DNA of 64,000 nucleotides, taken from contig JADJQM010000001.1 of assembly GCA_016712715.1 (NCBI GenBank), forward strand, positions 1,383,001-1,447,000, in the 5' to 3' direction. The position numbers and the translations under genes were made by a program. This DNA is from Rhodospirillaceae bacterium. Its GTDB lineage: Bacteria; Pseudomonadota; Alphaproteobacteria; Dongiales; Dongiaceae. Below, in pieces: positions 33,835-43,230 of this stretch. Numbering within the stretch: position 1 is the stretch's first letter; every line of letters starts with the position of its first letter. The notes below the pieces were generated by a model, which did not search any database, was not told where the DNA came from, and saw nothing but the letters and a program-made list of their open reading frames with translations.

Positions 33835-35223
33835 ATGGTTTTTGCCGGTGACAAAGTGACCGACCGCTCGTCCCATAGCGCGGATCCAGCAGATCAGATT
33901 GCGGGCGATGGCTCCAATCGCCGCTTTGCCTGCCCGGGCCTCTTCCGCATCGTGCCGTCGCGCGACGGCGGCATCTGCCGCATCAAGCTGCCGCGCGGGT
34001 TGGTAACTGCGTCGCAGGTGCGAGCGATCGCGGAGACGGCAGCAGGGTTCGCCGGCGCGGTCGAAGCCACCAACCGCAGCAACATCCAGATCCGTGGCGT
34101 GCGGGGAGGCTGCGAGGACGCGGTAATTGCCGCCGTCACCGCCGCCGGTCTTGGTCCGCGCACAGCAGGTGCCGACGACGTGCGCAATGTGATGGTCAGT
34201 CCCGCGGCCGGCATTGACCCTGCGGCGCTGGTCGATGTGACGGACCTTGCCGACCGCATCCTCGCGCGCCTTGAAGTACAATCAAGATACCACGCCCTCT
34301 CCCCGAAATTCTCGATCCAGATCGATGGCGGCGAAAGCACTGCCATGCTGGAACATCCCAACGACATCTGGTTTGCCGCCGTCGATAGCACACGCTTTGC
34401 ATTCGGCTTTGCCGGCTGTCCGGGCGATGTGGGCGGCACAGTCGGGACCGTTGCTGCCGATGAGGTGGAAGCCACGCTCTTCGCCCTCCTCGACCGCTTC
34501 CTTGCCGAGAACGGCAAGATCAACAGCGCCGGCACGGTAATCAGCCGCTTCCGTCACCTGCTGGTCGACCAGTCAGCAGACGCGATCGCTGCGAGCCTGC
34601 CCATCTCGATATCGCGCCACGGGATCTGGCAGCGCAGGCAGCCGGTCGCCTTCGGTCATATCGGCCAACAGGCGCAGCGGCAGAGGGATCTGTGCTGGCT
34701 GGGCGCCGTGCCGCCTGTGGGTCGGCTGAGCGCCAGGATGCTGCACGGACTTGCCGACCTTGCCGATAACGTGTCGGGCAGCGAGATCCGCATGACACCT
34801 TGGCAGAGCGTATTTCTGCCGAACGTCGCCTTGACCAGCGCGGCAAGCGCCTTGGGGCAATTGGCAGCACTCGGCTTTGTCGTCAAAAGCGATCGGGCCT
34901 TCGCCGGCCTTGTCACCTGTGCGGGTAGCGCTGGGTGCAAATCCGGTTTCGCCGATACCAAATCGGATGCACTAGCGCTCGGCAATTTTCTGGATGCGTG
35001 CAAGGTCGAGGTAGTCGGCTTGCACCTGACCGGCTGCGGCAAATCCTGCGCAGCGCCCCGCACCGCCCCGGTGACCCTGCTGGGGATTTCGCCCGGCCAT
35101 TATGACGTCTTTCTGCGCAGCGACGCGGAAAAGGCGGGTTTCGGCAAGCTTGTCGGTCGCAATCTCACTATCGAACAGGCAGGCAGCTTTCTGGCCGACA
35201 AATTCTCGCGAGTTCCGGAGTAG
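33835..35223 (+). CDS. cobG: Precorrin-3B synthase
   Basis: 462 residues of the nitrite/sulfite reductase-like ferredoxin family. Two NIR_SIR halves are visible (GGICRIKLPRGLVTASQVRAIA, ATNRSNIQIRG, then IRMTPWQSVFLPN), and the [4Fe-4S] cysteines are in VTCAGSAGCKSG and LTGCGKSCAAP. CobG uses O2 to hydroxylate precorrin-3A and form the ring-C lactone, so this is the aerobic cobalamin route. It is the first gene behind the riboswitch. The Shine-Dalgarno (TGAGGAAAGG) is 15 nt away, so an alternative GTG start nearby is possible. Confidence 0.94.
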   Translation: MVFAGDKVTDRSSHSADPADQIAGDGSNRRFACPGLFRIVPSRDGGICRIKLPRGLVTASQVRAIAETAAGFAGAVEATNRSNIQIRGVRGGCEDAVIAAVTAAGLGPRTAGADDVRNVMVSPAAGIDPAALVDVTDLADRILARLEVQSRYHALSPKFSIQIDGGESTAMLEHPNDIWFAAVDSTRFAFGFAGCPGDVGGTVGTVAADEVEATLFALLDRFLAENGKINSAGTVISRFRHLLVDQSADAIAASLPISISRHGIWQRRQPVAFGHIGQQAQRQRDLCWLGAVPPVGRLSARMLHGLADLADNVSGSEIRMTPWQSVFLPNVALTSAASALGQLAALGFVVKSDRAFAGLVTCAGSAGCKSGFADTKSDALALGNFLDACKVEVVGLHLTGCGKSCAAPRTAPVTLLGISPGHYDVFLRSDAEKAGFGKLVGRNLTIEQAGSFLADKFSRVPE

Positions 35224-35227
35224 AGTG

Positions 35228-35854
35228 ATGATCAATTATGAGCGCGATGGACAGGAAATCTACCGCCAGTCCTTCTCCATTATCCGCGCCGAAGCGAAGC
35301 TGGATGGAATCCCAGCCGATCTCGAGAAGCTCGCCGTCCGCGTGGCGCATGCCTCCGGCATGGTCGATGTGATCCAGGATTTGCGCTTCTCGGAAGGCGC
35401 TGGTACCGCCGGGCGCAAGGCATTGGCCGAGGGGGCACCTATCCTCGCCGATTGCCGCATGGTGGCGGAAGGTGTGACGCGCGCGCGCCTGCCCATGAAG
35501 AATGAAGTCATCTGCACGCTCTACGATCCGCGCGTGCCGCAGATGGCGCAGGATATCGGCAATACCCGTTCGGCCGCGGCGCTCGAATTCTGGCGTGACC
35601 GGATGGCCGGCAGCGTCGTCGCCATCGGCAATGCGCCCACAGTGCTGTTCCGCCTCCTCGAAATGCTGGACGACGGCGCGCCGAAGCCGGCCCTCATTCT
35701 GGGCTTTCCGGTGGGCTTCGTGGGTGCTGCAGAATCGAAGGACATGCTGGCCGCTGACAGTCGCGGCGTCCCCTTTGTAATCGTGCGTGGCCGCCGCGGC
35801 GGCAGCGCCATGGCGGCAGCCGCCGTCAATGCCCTGGCAACGGAGAAAGAATGA
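35228..35854 (+). CDS. cobH: Precorrin-8X methylmutase
   Basis: 208 residues; HASGMVDVIQDLRFSEGA holds the active-site His, and NEVICTLYDPRV, NTRSAAALEFW and LILGFPVGFVGAAESKDML fit CobH/CbiC. It moves the C11 methyl to C12, giving hydrogenobyrinate. It starts 4 nt after cobG and overlaps the next gene by 4 nt. Confidence 0.96.
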   Translation: MINYERDGQEIYRQSFSIIRAEAKLDGIPADLEKLAVRVAHASGMVDVIQDLRFSEGAGTAGRKALAEGAPILADCRMVAEGVTRARLPMKNEVICTLYDPRVPQMAQDIGNTRSAAALEFWRDRMAGSVVAIGNAPTVLFRLLEMLDDGAPKPALILGFPVGFVGAAESKDMLAADSRGVPFVIVRGRRGGSAMAAAAVNALATEKE

Positions 35855-38313
35855 TGACCGCCACAAATGCAGCACGGCGGGGTCGTCTGTTCGGTTTGGG
35901 CGTCGGGCCGGGTGATCCGGAACTGATGACTGTGAAGGCCGTGCGCCTGCTGCAGCAATCGCCGATCGTTGCCTATCTCGCGGCCAAGGGCAAGAAGGGC
36001 AATGCGCTCACCATCATCGATTCCTATCTGAAGCCAGACCAGGTGATGCTGCCGCTGATCTATCCCGTGACCACGGAAAAGCTGCCGGCACATCTCAACT
36101 ATGAAACGCTGGTGAGCGATTTTTACGACGCGTCGGCCGAGGAGGTGGCAGTCCATCTCGATGCCGGACGCGATGTCTCGGTGATCTGCGAGGGAGATCC
36201 GTTCTTCTATGGCTCCTCCATGTATCTCTTTGACCGACTGTCCACACGTTATGAAACCGACGTCGTGCCGGGCGTTTGCTCCGTCCTCGGCGCTGCGTCC
36301 GTCCTGGGTGCACCGCTCGTCTATCGCAATCAGAGCCTCGGTATTCTCTCCGGCGTGTTGCCGGAAGAGGAACTGAAGAGACGCCTTGCCGACATGGATG
36401 CGGCCGCCATCATGAAGCTTGGCACCAATTTCGAGAAAGTGCGCAAGGTGGTGATGGATCTGGGCCTCGGGGACCGGGCGCTTTATGTCGAGCGCGCCAC
36501 CATGGGCAACCAGAAGATCGTGCCCTTGGCCGAGGTGGATCCGAAAAAGCGCGCCCTACTTCTCGATCATCATCGTACCGGGCAAGAAGTGGCAGTCCTG
36601 ATGAGAGGCGCGGCCATCGTCATCCTCGGCGCCAATTCGCTTGCGACCGCGCAGCGGATCAGATCAGCGCTGCCGGACTCGACGATCTACGGATTGGCCG
36701 GCCGGGTTCAGGACGCCGACATCATCGCCTATGATGAATTTGGTCCAACCTTGCGCGATCTCTACAATGCCGATCGTCCGATCGTCGCCCTCTGCGCGGC
36801 GGGCATCGTCATTCGGTCGCTGGCTGCAGAGCTGCAGAACAAGCAAGCGGAACCCCCGGTCCTCGTGGTCGCGGAGGATGGCAGTGCCGTCGTGCCGCTG
36901 CTGGGGGGGACGCGCGGGGTCAACGTGCTGGCGCGCGAGATCGGTGCTGCACTCGGAACAGCACCCGCCATCACCACCACCGGTGAATTGCGCTTTGGCA
37001 CCTGCCTCCTCAATCCACCGGCCGGCTATCACTTGCGCAATGCTGAGGACGGCAAGACCTTCATCGCCAATCTGCTGGCCGGCGCCCGACTGCGCGTCGA
37101 GGGCGAGGCGCCCTGGTTCGCAGAGGCGCGGTTGCCGATCGATGATTCGGGCACGCTGACCGCACGCATCACACCGGCAAATGTCGACCCGGCAGCGGAC
37201 GAGTTGCTGTTCCACCCGGCAACGATCGTCATAGGCATCGGGCGCGCCGAGCCCGACCTCGCGCCCCGCATCCTGACCGCTTTGACGCAGCTCAACCTGT
37301 CGCGCCATTCCCTAGCCCTCCTCCTTGCCGCCGAGCGCGATGTCGGCAACGCGCATCTTTGCGCGGCAGCCGAAGAGCTTGGCGTTCCGTTGCGCCATGT
37401 ACCGGACACGACCACGCCGGAGGGGCTCGTGCTGGCCGCCATTCCGGAACCGGTCCAGGCGGTGACGATCGAAACCTTGGCCATCGCGGTTGCCGACAAG
37501 CCGGATGACGTGCAATTGGTTGGCCGCAAGCGCGGTCGCCTCGCCGTTGTCGGCCTTGGGCCCGGCGATGCCAGCTTGATGGTGCCGGCCGTGCGGCGCG
37601 AGATCGACCAGGCCGAGGATATCGTCGGTTACGATACCTATGTGAAAATGGCCGGCCCCTTGCGCGCCGACCAGATCGTCCATCCATCGGACAATCGCGA
37701 AGAATTGTGGCGCGCGCGCCAGGCATTTGCACTGGCCGCGACCGGCCGCTCGGTGGTGGTGGTTTCGTCCGGCGATCCTGGCGTCTTCGCGATGGCGTCC
37801 GCTGTGCTGGAAGCGCTCGACGGTTCGGATGATGCGAATTGGCACGGGGTCGACCTTGTCGTGCTGCCTGGGGTCTCGGCCGCGATGGCGGCGGCGGCGC
37901 GGATCGGTGCACCGTTGGGCCATGATTTCTGCATCATTTCCCTCTCGGACAATCTCAAGCCCTGGCCGGTCATCCTCGATCGGCTCGCCCACGCGGCAGC
38001 CGGCGACTTCGCCATGGCCTTCTACAATCCCATCTCCAAGGCACGGCCCTGGCAGCTGGGCGAGGCGCTTGACCTGCTGCGCCAGCATCGTGCACCGGAA
38101 ACCCCGGTCGTGCTGGGGCGCGATGTGGGGCGGCCGGCGGAACGCGTTACCAGCCTGACCCTGGGGGCGCTGACACCGGAGATGGTCGACATGCGCACGG
38201 TTGTCATCATCGGCTCGTCGACGACCCGTACCATCAAGCGGCCGGATGGCAATGAGTGGGTCTACACGCCGCGCTGGTATGGTGCGGCACCCGCCGAAGT
38301 CAAAGAGCCCTAG
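35851..38313 (+). CDS. cobIJ: CobI-CbiG-CobJ triple fusion: precorrin-2 C20- and precorrin-3B C17-methyltransferase
   Basis: 820 residues in three parts. Residues 1-245 are a C20-methyltransferase (LFGLGVGPGDPELMT, VICEGDPFFYGSSMYL, VVPGVCSVLGAAS). Residues about 250-555 are CbiG-like: an N-terminal region with PIVALCAAGIVIRSLA and LGGTRGVNVLAREIGAALG...AITTTGE, then a CobE/CbiG C-terminal part starting IVIGIGRAEPDL. Residues about 560-815 are a C17-methyltransferase (LAVVGLGPGDASLMVPA, VVVSSGDPGVFAMAS, VLPGVSAAMAAAARIGAP, FAMAFYNPISKARPWQL). Two methylation steps are thus joined by a domain best known from the anaerobic route, where CbiG opens the lactone. The start overlaps the cobH stop and a second ATG follows at 35854. 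Confidence 0.93.
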   Translation: MMTATNAARRGRLFGLGVGPGDPELMTVKAVRLLQQSPIVAYLAAKGKKGNALTIIDSYLKPDQVMLPLIYPVTTEKLPAHLNYETLVSDFYDASAEEVAVHLDAGRDVSVICEGDPFFYGSSMYLFDRLSTRYETDVVPGVCSVLGAASVLGAPLVYRNQSLGILSGVLPEEELKRRLADMDAAAIMKLGTNFEKVRKVVMDLGLGDRALYVERATMGNQKIVPLAEVDPKKRALLLDHHRTGQEVAVLMRGAAIVILGANSLATAQRIRSALPDSTIYGLAGRVQDADIIAYDEFGPTLRDLYNADRPIVALCAAGIVIRSLAAELQNKQAEPPVLVVAEDGSAVVPLLGGTRGVNVLAREIGAALGTAPAITTTGELRFGTCLLNPPAGYHLRNAEDGKTFIANLLAGARLRVEGEAPWFAEARLPIDDSGTLTARITPANVDPAADELLFHPATIVIGIGRAEPDLAPRILTALTQLNLSRHSLALLLAAERDVGNAHLCAAAEELGVPLRHVPDTTTPEGLVLAAIPEPVQAVTIETLAIAVADKPDDVQLVGRKRGRLAVVGLGPGDASLMVPAVRREIDQAEDIVGYDTYVKMAGPLRADQIVHPSDNREELWRARQAFALAATGRSVVVVSSGDPGVFAMASAVLEALDGSDDANWHGVDLVVLPGVSAAMAAAARIGAPLGHDFCIISLSDNLKPWPVILDRLAHAAAGDFAMAFYNPISKARPWQLGEALDLLRQHRAPETPVVLGRDVGRPAERVTSLTLGALTPEMVDMRTVVIIGSSTTRTIKRPDGNEWVYTPRWYGAAPAEVKEP

Positions 38314-39056
38314 AGTTCCCTGACCCAATCGACGGCGGCGGCGACTGTCGATACCTGGGTCGCTTCCGGACGTGGCGGTCGGCGCTGAATGACAACGTGA
38401 ATCCCAAGCTCGCGCGCCGCCTGCAGCTTGGCATCGGTGGCACTGCCACCACTGTTCTTGCAGACGATGCAATCAATGCGGTGCGCCTGCAGCAACGCCC
38501 GTTCATCATCGAGATGGAACGGACCACGCGCCAGGACAATCTCGGCATCCGCAAACTTGATCTCCGCATCCGGCCGCTCAACCGCCCGGATCACGAAGGC
38601 GATTTTATCGAGCGCAGTAAACGGTGCCAACTCCTGGCGACCCAGTGCCAGGAACACGCGCCTGGCCGATTTGCGCAGGATCTCGACTGCCCCATCCCAA
38701 TCGTCGACCAAGGTCCAATTGTCACCAGCCTGCGCGACCCAGGCCGGGCGCTCCAGGCGAAGCAGCGGAATCCGTGCTGCGACCGCGGCTTCGGCCGCGT
38801 GCCAGCCCATCCGGCGGGCGAAGGGATGCGTGGCATCGATCACGGCCGCAATTCCGTTGGCGCGCAGATAGGCGACAAGCCCTGCAACCCCACCGAATCC
38901 CCCGATCCGCACCTCACCCACGGGCAATTTCGGATTGGCAACACGGCCGGCCAGCGAAGAGATCACACGCAGGCCCGGCACTGCCTGCAGCGCCTCCGCG
39001 AGCGCAATGCCTTCACCGGTCCCGCCCAGAATGAGGATGGCTTTGCATGCAGTCAT
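38310..39056 (-). CDS. cobK: Precorrin-6A reductase
   Basis: 248 residues: ILILGGTGEGIALAEAL at the N-terminus for NADPH binding, then VRIGGFGG, VIDATHPFARRM, RLERPAW, and VCKNSGGSATDAKLQAARELG and VSTVAAAVDWV at the end, all CobK/CbiJ features. It reduces precorrin-6A to precorrin-6B. Its stop overlaps the end of the convergent cobIJ fusion by 4 nt. Confidence 0.95.
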   Translation of the reverse strand: MTACKAILILGGTGEGIALAEALQAVPGLRVISSLAGRVANPKLPVGEVRIGGFGGVAGLVAYLRANGIAAVIDATHPFARRMGWHAAEAAVAARIPLLRLERPAWVAQAGDNWTLVDDWDGAVEILRKSARRVFLALGRQELAPFTALDKIAFVIRAVERPDAEIKFADAEIVLARGPFHLDDERALLQAHRIDCIVCKNSGGSATDAKLQAARELGIHVVIQRRPPRPEATQVSTVAAAVDWVREL

Positions 39057-39096
39057 CTGGTGGCCCGCTTGCGCAACCCAGGATGAAGTTCATGGA

Positions 39097-39507
39097 TCAC
39101 GGTTGCTGATGAAAGACGATTGTCTTTCCGTCCGTGGCATTCAGCAGCAACTTGTCGCCTTGCGTCTGATAGGCGGCTATGCGGCTGAGCAGATCGAGAT
39201 AAGCTTGTTCCTGAGCCATCAGCGCATCGGGCGAGCAGAACATCTTGGTGGAGAAGGCCTGCTCGAAGCTCAGCGTGCCGCCATCGCGCTGGTAGCCCGC
39301 ACCATAACTGTTGCAACCGGCCTTGCCGCCCGACCGACCTTCGGGATCGAGTTTCAGCGTCACCACCGTTCCCGGGATCACGGGCGCGCCGGCGATCGTT
39401 TCCGCCACCCAGACTGGACCGACGATCTCCGCCTGCTCCGGCCTGTCGGCGGCGCAGGAAGCGACCAAGACGAGCAGTGGCAGGACCAGAGACGAGGGCA
39501 AGCGCAT
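39097..39507 (-). CDS. META-domain lipoprotein (HslJ-like)
   Basis: 136 residues from the ATG at 39507 (GTGAGG upstream). A lipoprotein signal (MRLPSSLVLPLLVLVASC) ends in a VASC lipobox, followed by one META domain: GPVWVAETIAGAPVIPGTVVTLKLDPEGRSGGKAGCNSYGAGYQ, MFCSPDALMAQEQAYLDLL, LLLNATDGKTIVF. Such proteins sit in the outer membrane or periplasm and are linked to envelope stress and novobiocin tolerance in E. coli HslJ. It lies 17 nt after the ABC exporter on the same strand. Confidence 0.88.
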   Translation of the reverse strand: MRLPSSLVLPLLVLVASCAADRPEQAEIVGPVWVAETIAGAPVIPGTVVTLKLDPEGRSGGKAGCNSYGAGYQRDGGTLSFEQAFSTKMFCSPDALMAQEQAYLDLLSRIAAYQTQGDKLLLNATDGKTIVFHQQP

Positions 39508-39524
39508 GACATACCTCACTTCCT

Positions 39525-42500
39525 TCATTCCGCCGCTGGCGCCTGGACCGATGCCAATTGCCGCGACACCAATTGGGCGTAAAGGCCACCGCGCGCCAGC
39601 AACGCCGCATGCGTGCCGGTTTCCATGACCCTGCCCGCTTCCAACACCACAATAATGTCGGCGTTCCGCACCGTCGAGAGGCGATGCGCGATGACGATGG
39701 TCGTTCGGTCGGCCTGCAGCAACTCGAGCGCCCGGCGCACTGCCTGTTCATTGACGGCATCGAGATGCGAGGTGGCTTCATCGAGGATGAGGACCGGCGC
39801 ATCCTTGAGGAATGCCCGGGCAATGGCGACACGTTGGCGTTGACCACCTGAGAGGCTGGTGCCGCGCTCCCCTACCGGCGAGTCGAGCCCTTCCGGCAGG
39901 GCTGCGACCAGGTCGTCCAACGAGGCATGCGCAATCGCGGCCGCGAGCTGCTGCTCGGTCGCCGAGGGACGAGCGATCAGCACATTGTTGCGAAGGCTGT
40001 CATTAAAGAGGTAGGTGTCCTGCGCGACCAGCGCGATCTGCCTGCGCAGATCGTCGAGTCTGTAGTCGCGCAGGTCGACACCCTGCAACAGAATGCGGCC
40101 CCGGTCAGGGTCCCAGAACCGCATCAGCAATTGCGCCGTCGTGGTCTTTCCGGCACCTGAGGTCCCGACCAGCGCCGCGGTCCGGCCAGCCGGAATCTCA
40201 ACGCTGATGCCGCGCAAAGCTTCGCGCGACTGGCCCGGATACGTAAAGACAACGTCCTCAAGCACGAGGCCGGCACCACGATCGATTGCTGCCGGAGCCG
40301 CGCCACGCCCATCGGTGACCGGCACGGGTTCGTTCATCAAGCCGTAAATGCGACGCGTGGCCCCCATCGTGTCGGCAAGTTGCCGACCGATCTGTGCAAT
40401 CTCGGAGACCGGCAGAAAAGCCGCCATCGCCAACAATGAAAAGAGCGGCAGGGCGGCAACGTCCACCTGCCCCTGCTGTGCCAGAAGGCCACCGACCACG
40501 ATGATGGCAAGACCGCCCAACCCGGTCAGGACCTCAAGCAACGACTGCTGGGAAGTCAGGTCCTGGAAGAAGGGCAGCCGGAGCCGGGTATACCGGTCGG
40601 AGAGCATGTCGAGGTGGCGTCCACGCGCATTCTCCTGTTGAAACGCGACGATCTCCGCGAGCCCCTGCACGGAATCAACTGCGAAGGCACCGAGTTCGCC
40701 GGCGGCTTCACGGGCCTCCGAGGCGAGCCGATCGGATCGGCTTCGCAACAGGAACGGGCACAAGGCAACGGCTGCCAGGAACGGCAACAACGCCGCCGCC
40801 AACCACGGACTAGCAGAACCCAACACCACCAACACCGCCGCCGGCACCAGCAGGGCGACGAAGGCCGGCGCCACGGTATGGGCGAAAAAGTACTCAATGA
40901 GTTCTATATCGTTGGTGACGAGCGCCATGAGGTCACCTGTGCGGCGGCGTACCAGATAGGCCGGAGCCAGCGCATCCAGTTTGCGGAAAATGTCGAGCCG
41001 CATCTTGGCCAGCAATCTGAACGCCATGTCATGGGCAACCCAGGACTCCAGCCAATGCAACACGCCGGACAATGGTGCGAGAATTGCGAGGGCCCATAGC
41101 CAGCCGCTGTAATCCGCCCCGTTCTTGAGATCTGCGACGGCCAGCGCACTCAACACGCCGATTCCGATGAATGCCAGCACGCGCAGCACACCGAACAGGA
41201 AGGTGAGAGTCAGACGACCTTTCCAAGGCAGGATAACGCGCATCAGATTGACCACCACCTGATACCAGCCAAGGCCGTCGGCTTTGAGGATGCCTTCCGT
41301 CACGGACTTGGCGATGGCGCCTTCCGACATAGCCTCGACCGGGCGAGACGCCGGGAGCAGGTCGTGCTGCACGCCGCCGGATTCCCGCACCTGCTCTGCC
41401 ATCAGGGTGGCGTAGATGCCGCTCCGGCGCAGCAATTCGTCATGCGTACCGCTCTCGGCCACTCGACCCTGCTCCAGGACCAGGATGCGGTCGCAGCCGA
41501 TGATGCTGGAGAGCCTGTGTGCGAGGATGAGCGTGGTGCGGCCCTGCATCAGCCGGTCGAGTGCCGCCTGGATCGTCGCCTCATTCTCTGCATCGACCGC
41601 GGAGAGGGCTTCATCGAGTACCAGAATCGGCGCATCGCGCAGCAACGCGCGGGCGATAGCGACGCGTTGGCGCTGGCCACCGGACAGCTTGATGCCCTTC
41701 TCGCCGATAATCGTGTCATATCCCTGCGGCAGCGACTGGATGAAATCATGGATGTTGGCGGCGCGCGCCGCATCCGCGATATCGGCGCCCGTCGCATCCG
41801 GCCGGCCCATGCGGATATTGTCCTCGACCGTGCCATGGAACAGGAACGTGTCCTGGTTGACGACGGCGATCATGCTGCGGATCTGCTCGAAGGAGAGATC
41901 CCGCAGGTCGCGGCCGCCGATCTTGATGCAACCCTGCTCCGGGTCATAGAAACGCAGCAACAATCGCACAATCGACGATTTGCCACCCCCTGAACTCCCC
42001 ACCAGCCCGATGCGCTCACCAGCTGCGACCTCGAAATCGAGATCCTGATGAACCATCCGGCGCGTACCGGGATATTTGAAGGCGACGCTCTCAAAGCGCA
42101 GGTTGGGCTCCAGGGGGCGCGCAAGATCGCGCCGTGCCGCGTCCTCCACGTCCGGTTTGCCGTCGAGGATCTTGTAGATGCCCTGGGCAGCCGACATCCC
42201 GACCATGCCCTGATGCAGGACTGAGCGCAGGTCGCGCATTGGGCGAAAGATCTCGACGCCCAGCATCAGGATGACGAGCAGCGCGGTGAGCGACATGACG
42301 CCCGCATCGACCCGGTAGGCGCCCAGTGCCAATGCTGCGGCTGCGCCGCAGGCAATGGCGCTGTCGGTGATGCCGCGCGAGAGCACGTTGGTTGCCAGCA
42401 CCCACATGGTGCGGCGGAACAGGGTATCGGCCTCGATCTCCAACCTGTCAGCGCGCGCCTTGCTTTGCCCGAAGGCCTTCAAGGTGGCGAGTCCCTGGAT

Positions 42501-43103
42501 GGAATCGAGGAATTCGGCGGCGAATGATTCATAGGAGTCCTGCCGCTCTGCTGAACGGCGCATATCGAATTTGTGCCACAATCCGGGAGCAAACAAGGCA
42601 ATGAGAGCGAAAGCGAGGAGCACCAGCGCCACCGGCAGATCGATGAAGGCGATGGCGGCGAAAACCAGGATCGGCGTCAACAGGGCTGTGAGGAACTGCG
42701 GCAGAAACTGGCCGAAGTAGATTTCCAGCTGTTCGACGCCATCGATGAGCGAAAGCGTGAGGGCACCCGAACGTTGCCGCGCGACCGTGCCGGGCCCGAG
42801 CGCTGCGATACGGTCATAAAGTGCGCGGCGCAGTTTCTTCTGCACGCGACCGGCCGTCTCATGCGCCACCATGATGCGCAGATAGTCGAAAACACCGCGC
42901 AGCGCCATGACACCCGCGATGGCGAGAATCGGGTTGGCGAGCGCCTCGATCGATTGGCCGGCAAAGATGGCGCCAATCAGCCAACCGAGAAGGGCCAGGC
43001 GCAGGACACCCAAGCCGACTGCGACGAGGCCGATCAGTGTCGCCCAGGCGATGCGACCACGGACGCCGTCGGTGAAAATCCAGAGCCGCTTTTCGATATG
43101 CAT
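39525..43103 (-). CDS. Fused two-half ABC exporter
   Basis: 1192 residues holding two complete TMD-NBD units. In half 1 the Walker A is GSSGGGKSSI (near 365), the signature LSGGQRQRVAIARALL, and Walker B ILVLDEALSAVD. In half 2 these are GTSGAGKTTT, LSGGQRQRVAIARAFL and VLILDEATSHLD. Both catalytic glutamates and both H-loops (LAHRLS, IAHRLS) are present, so both ATP sites look competent. The arrangement resembles CydDC-type thiol exporters and heterodimeric lipid or drug exporters joined into one chain. The substrate is unknown. The 5' side faces a LysR gene in the opposite direction. Confidence 0.9.
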   Translation of the reverse strand: MHIEKRLWIFTDGVRGRIAWATLIGLVAVGLGVLRLALLGWLIGAIFAGQSIEALANPILAIAGVMALRGVFDYLRIMVAHETAGRVQKKLRRALYDRIAALGPGTVARQRSGALTLSLIDGVEQLEIYFGQFLPQFLTALLTPILVFAAIAFIDLPVALVLLAFALIALFAPGLWHKFDMRRSAERQDSYESFAAEFLDSIQGLATLKAFGQSKARADRLEIEADTLFRRTMWVLATNVLSRGITDSAIACGAAAALALGAYRVDAGVMSLTALLVILMLGVEIFRPMRDLRSVLHQGMVGMSAAQGIYKILDGKPDVEDAARRDLARPLEPNLRFESVAFKYPGTRRMVHQDLDFEVAAGERIGLVGSSGGGKSSIVRLLLRFYDPEQGCIKIGGRDLRDLSFEQIRSMIAVVNQDTFLFHGTVEDNIRMGRPDATGADIADAARAANIHDFIQSLPQGYDTIIGEKGIKLSGGQRQRVAIARALLRDAPILVLDEALSAVDAENEATIQAALDRLMQGRTTLILAHRLSSIIGCDRILVLEQGRVAESGTHDELLRRSGIYATLMAEQVRESGGVQHDLLPASRPVEAMSEGAIAKSVTEGILKADGLGWYQVVVNLMRVILPWKGRLTLTFLFGVLRVLAFIGIGVLSALAVADLKNGADYSGWLWALAILAPLSGVLHWLESWVAHDMAFRLLAKMRLDIFRKLDALAPAYLVRRRTGDLMALVTNDIELIEYFFAHTVAPAFVALLVPAAVLVVLGSASPWLAAALLPFLAAVALCPFLLRSRSDRLASEAREAAGELGAFAVDSVQGLAEIVAFQQENARGRHLDMLSDRYTRLRLPFFQDLTSQQSLLEVLTGLGGLAIIVVGGLLAQQGQVDVAALPLFSLLAMAAFLPVSEIAQIGRQLADTMGATRRIYGLMNEPVPVTDGRGAAPAAIDRGAGLVLEDVVFTYPGQSREALRGISVEIPAGRTAALVGTSGAGKTTTAQLLMRFWDPDRGRILLQGVDLRDYRLDDLRRQIALVAQDTYLFNDSLRNNVLIARPSATEQQLAAAIAHASLDDLVAALPEGLDSPVGERGTSLSGGQRQRVAIARAFLKDAPVLILDEATSHLDAVNEQAVRRALELLQADRTTIVIAHRLSTVRNADIIVVLEAGRVMETGTHAALLARGGLYAQLVSRQLASVQAPAAE

Positions 43104-43230
43104 GACCGATTCCGTTCCCTACACCTGCTTCGCTTCGGCCCAAACTACGCCGAACATTTGCGTTCGACATTCGACAAATTGGAGCATCGGCTGTACATTT
43201 ATGAACAGAATGGACCTGGGGAAAAGGCAG

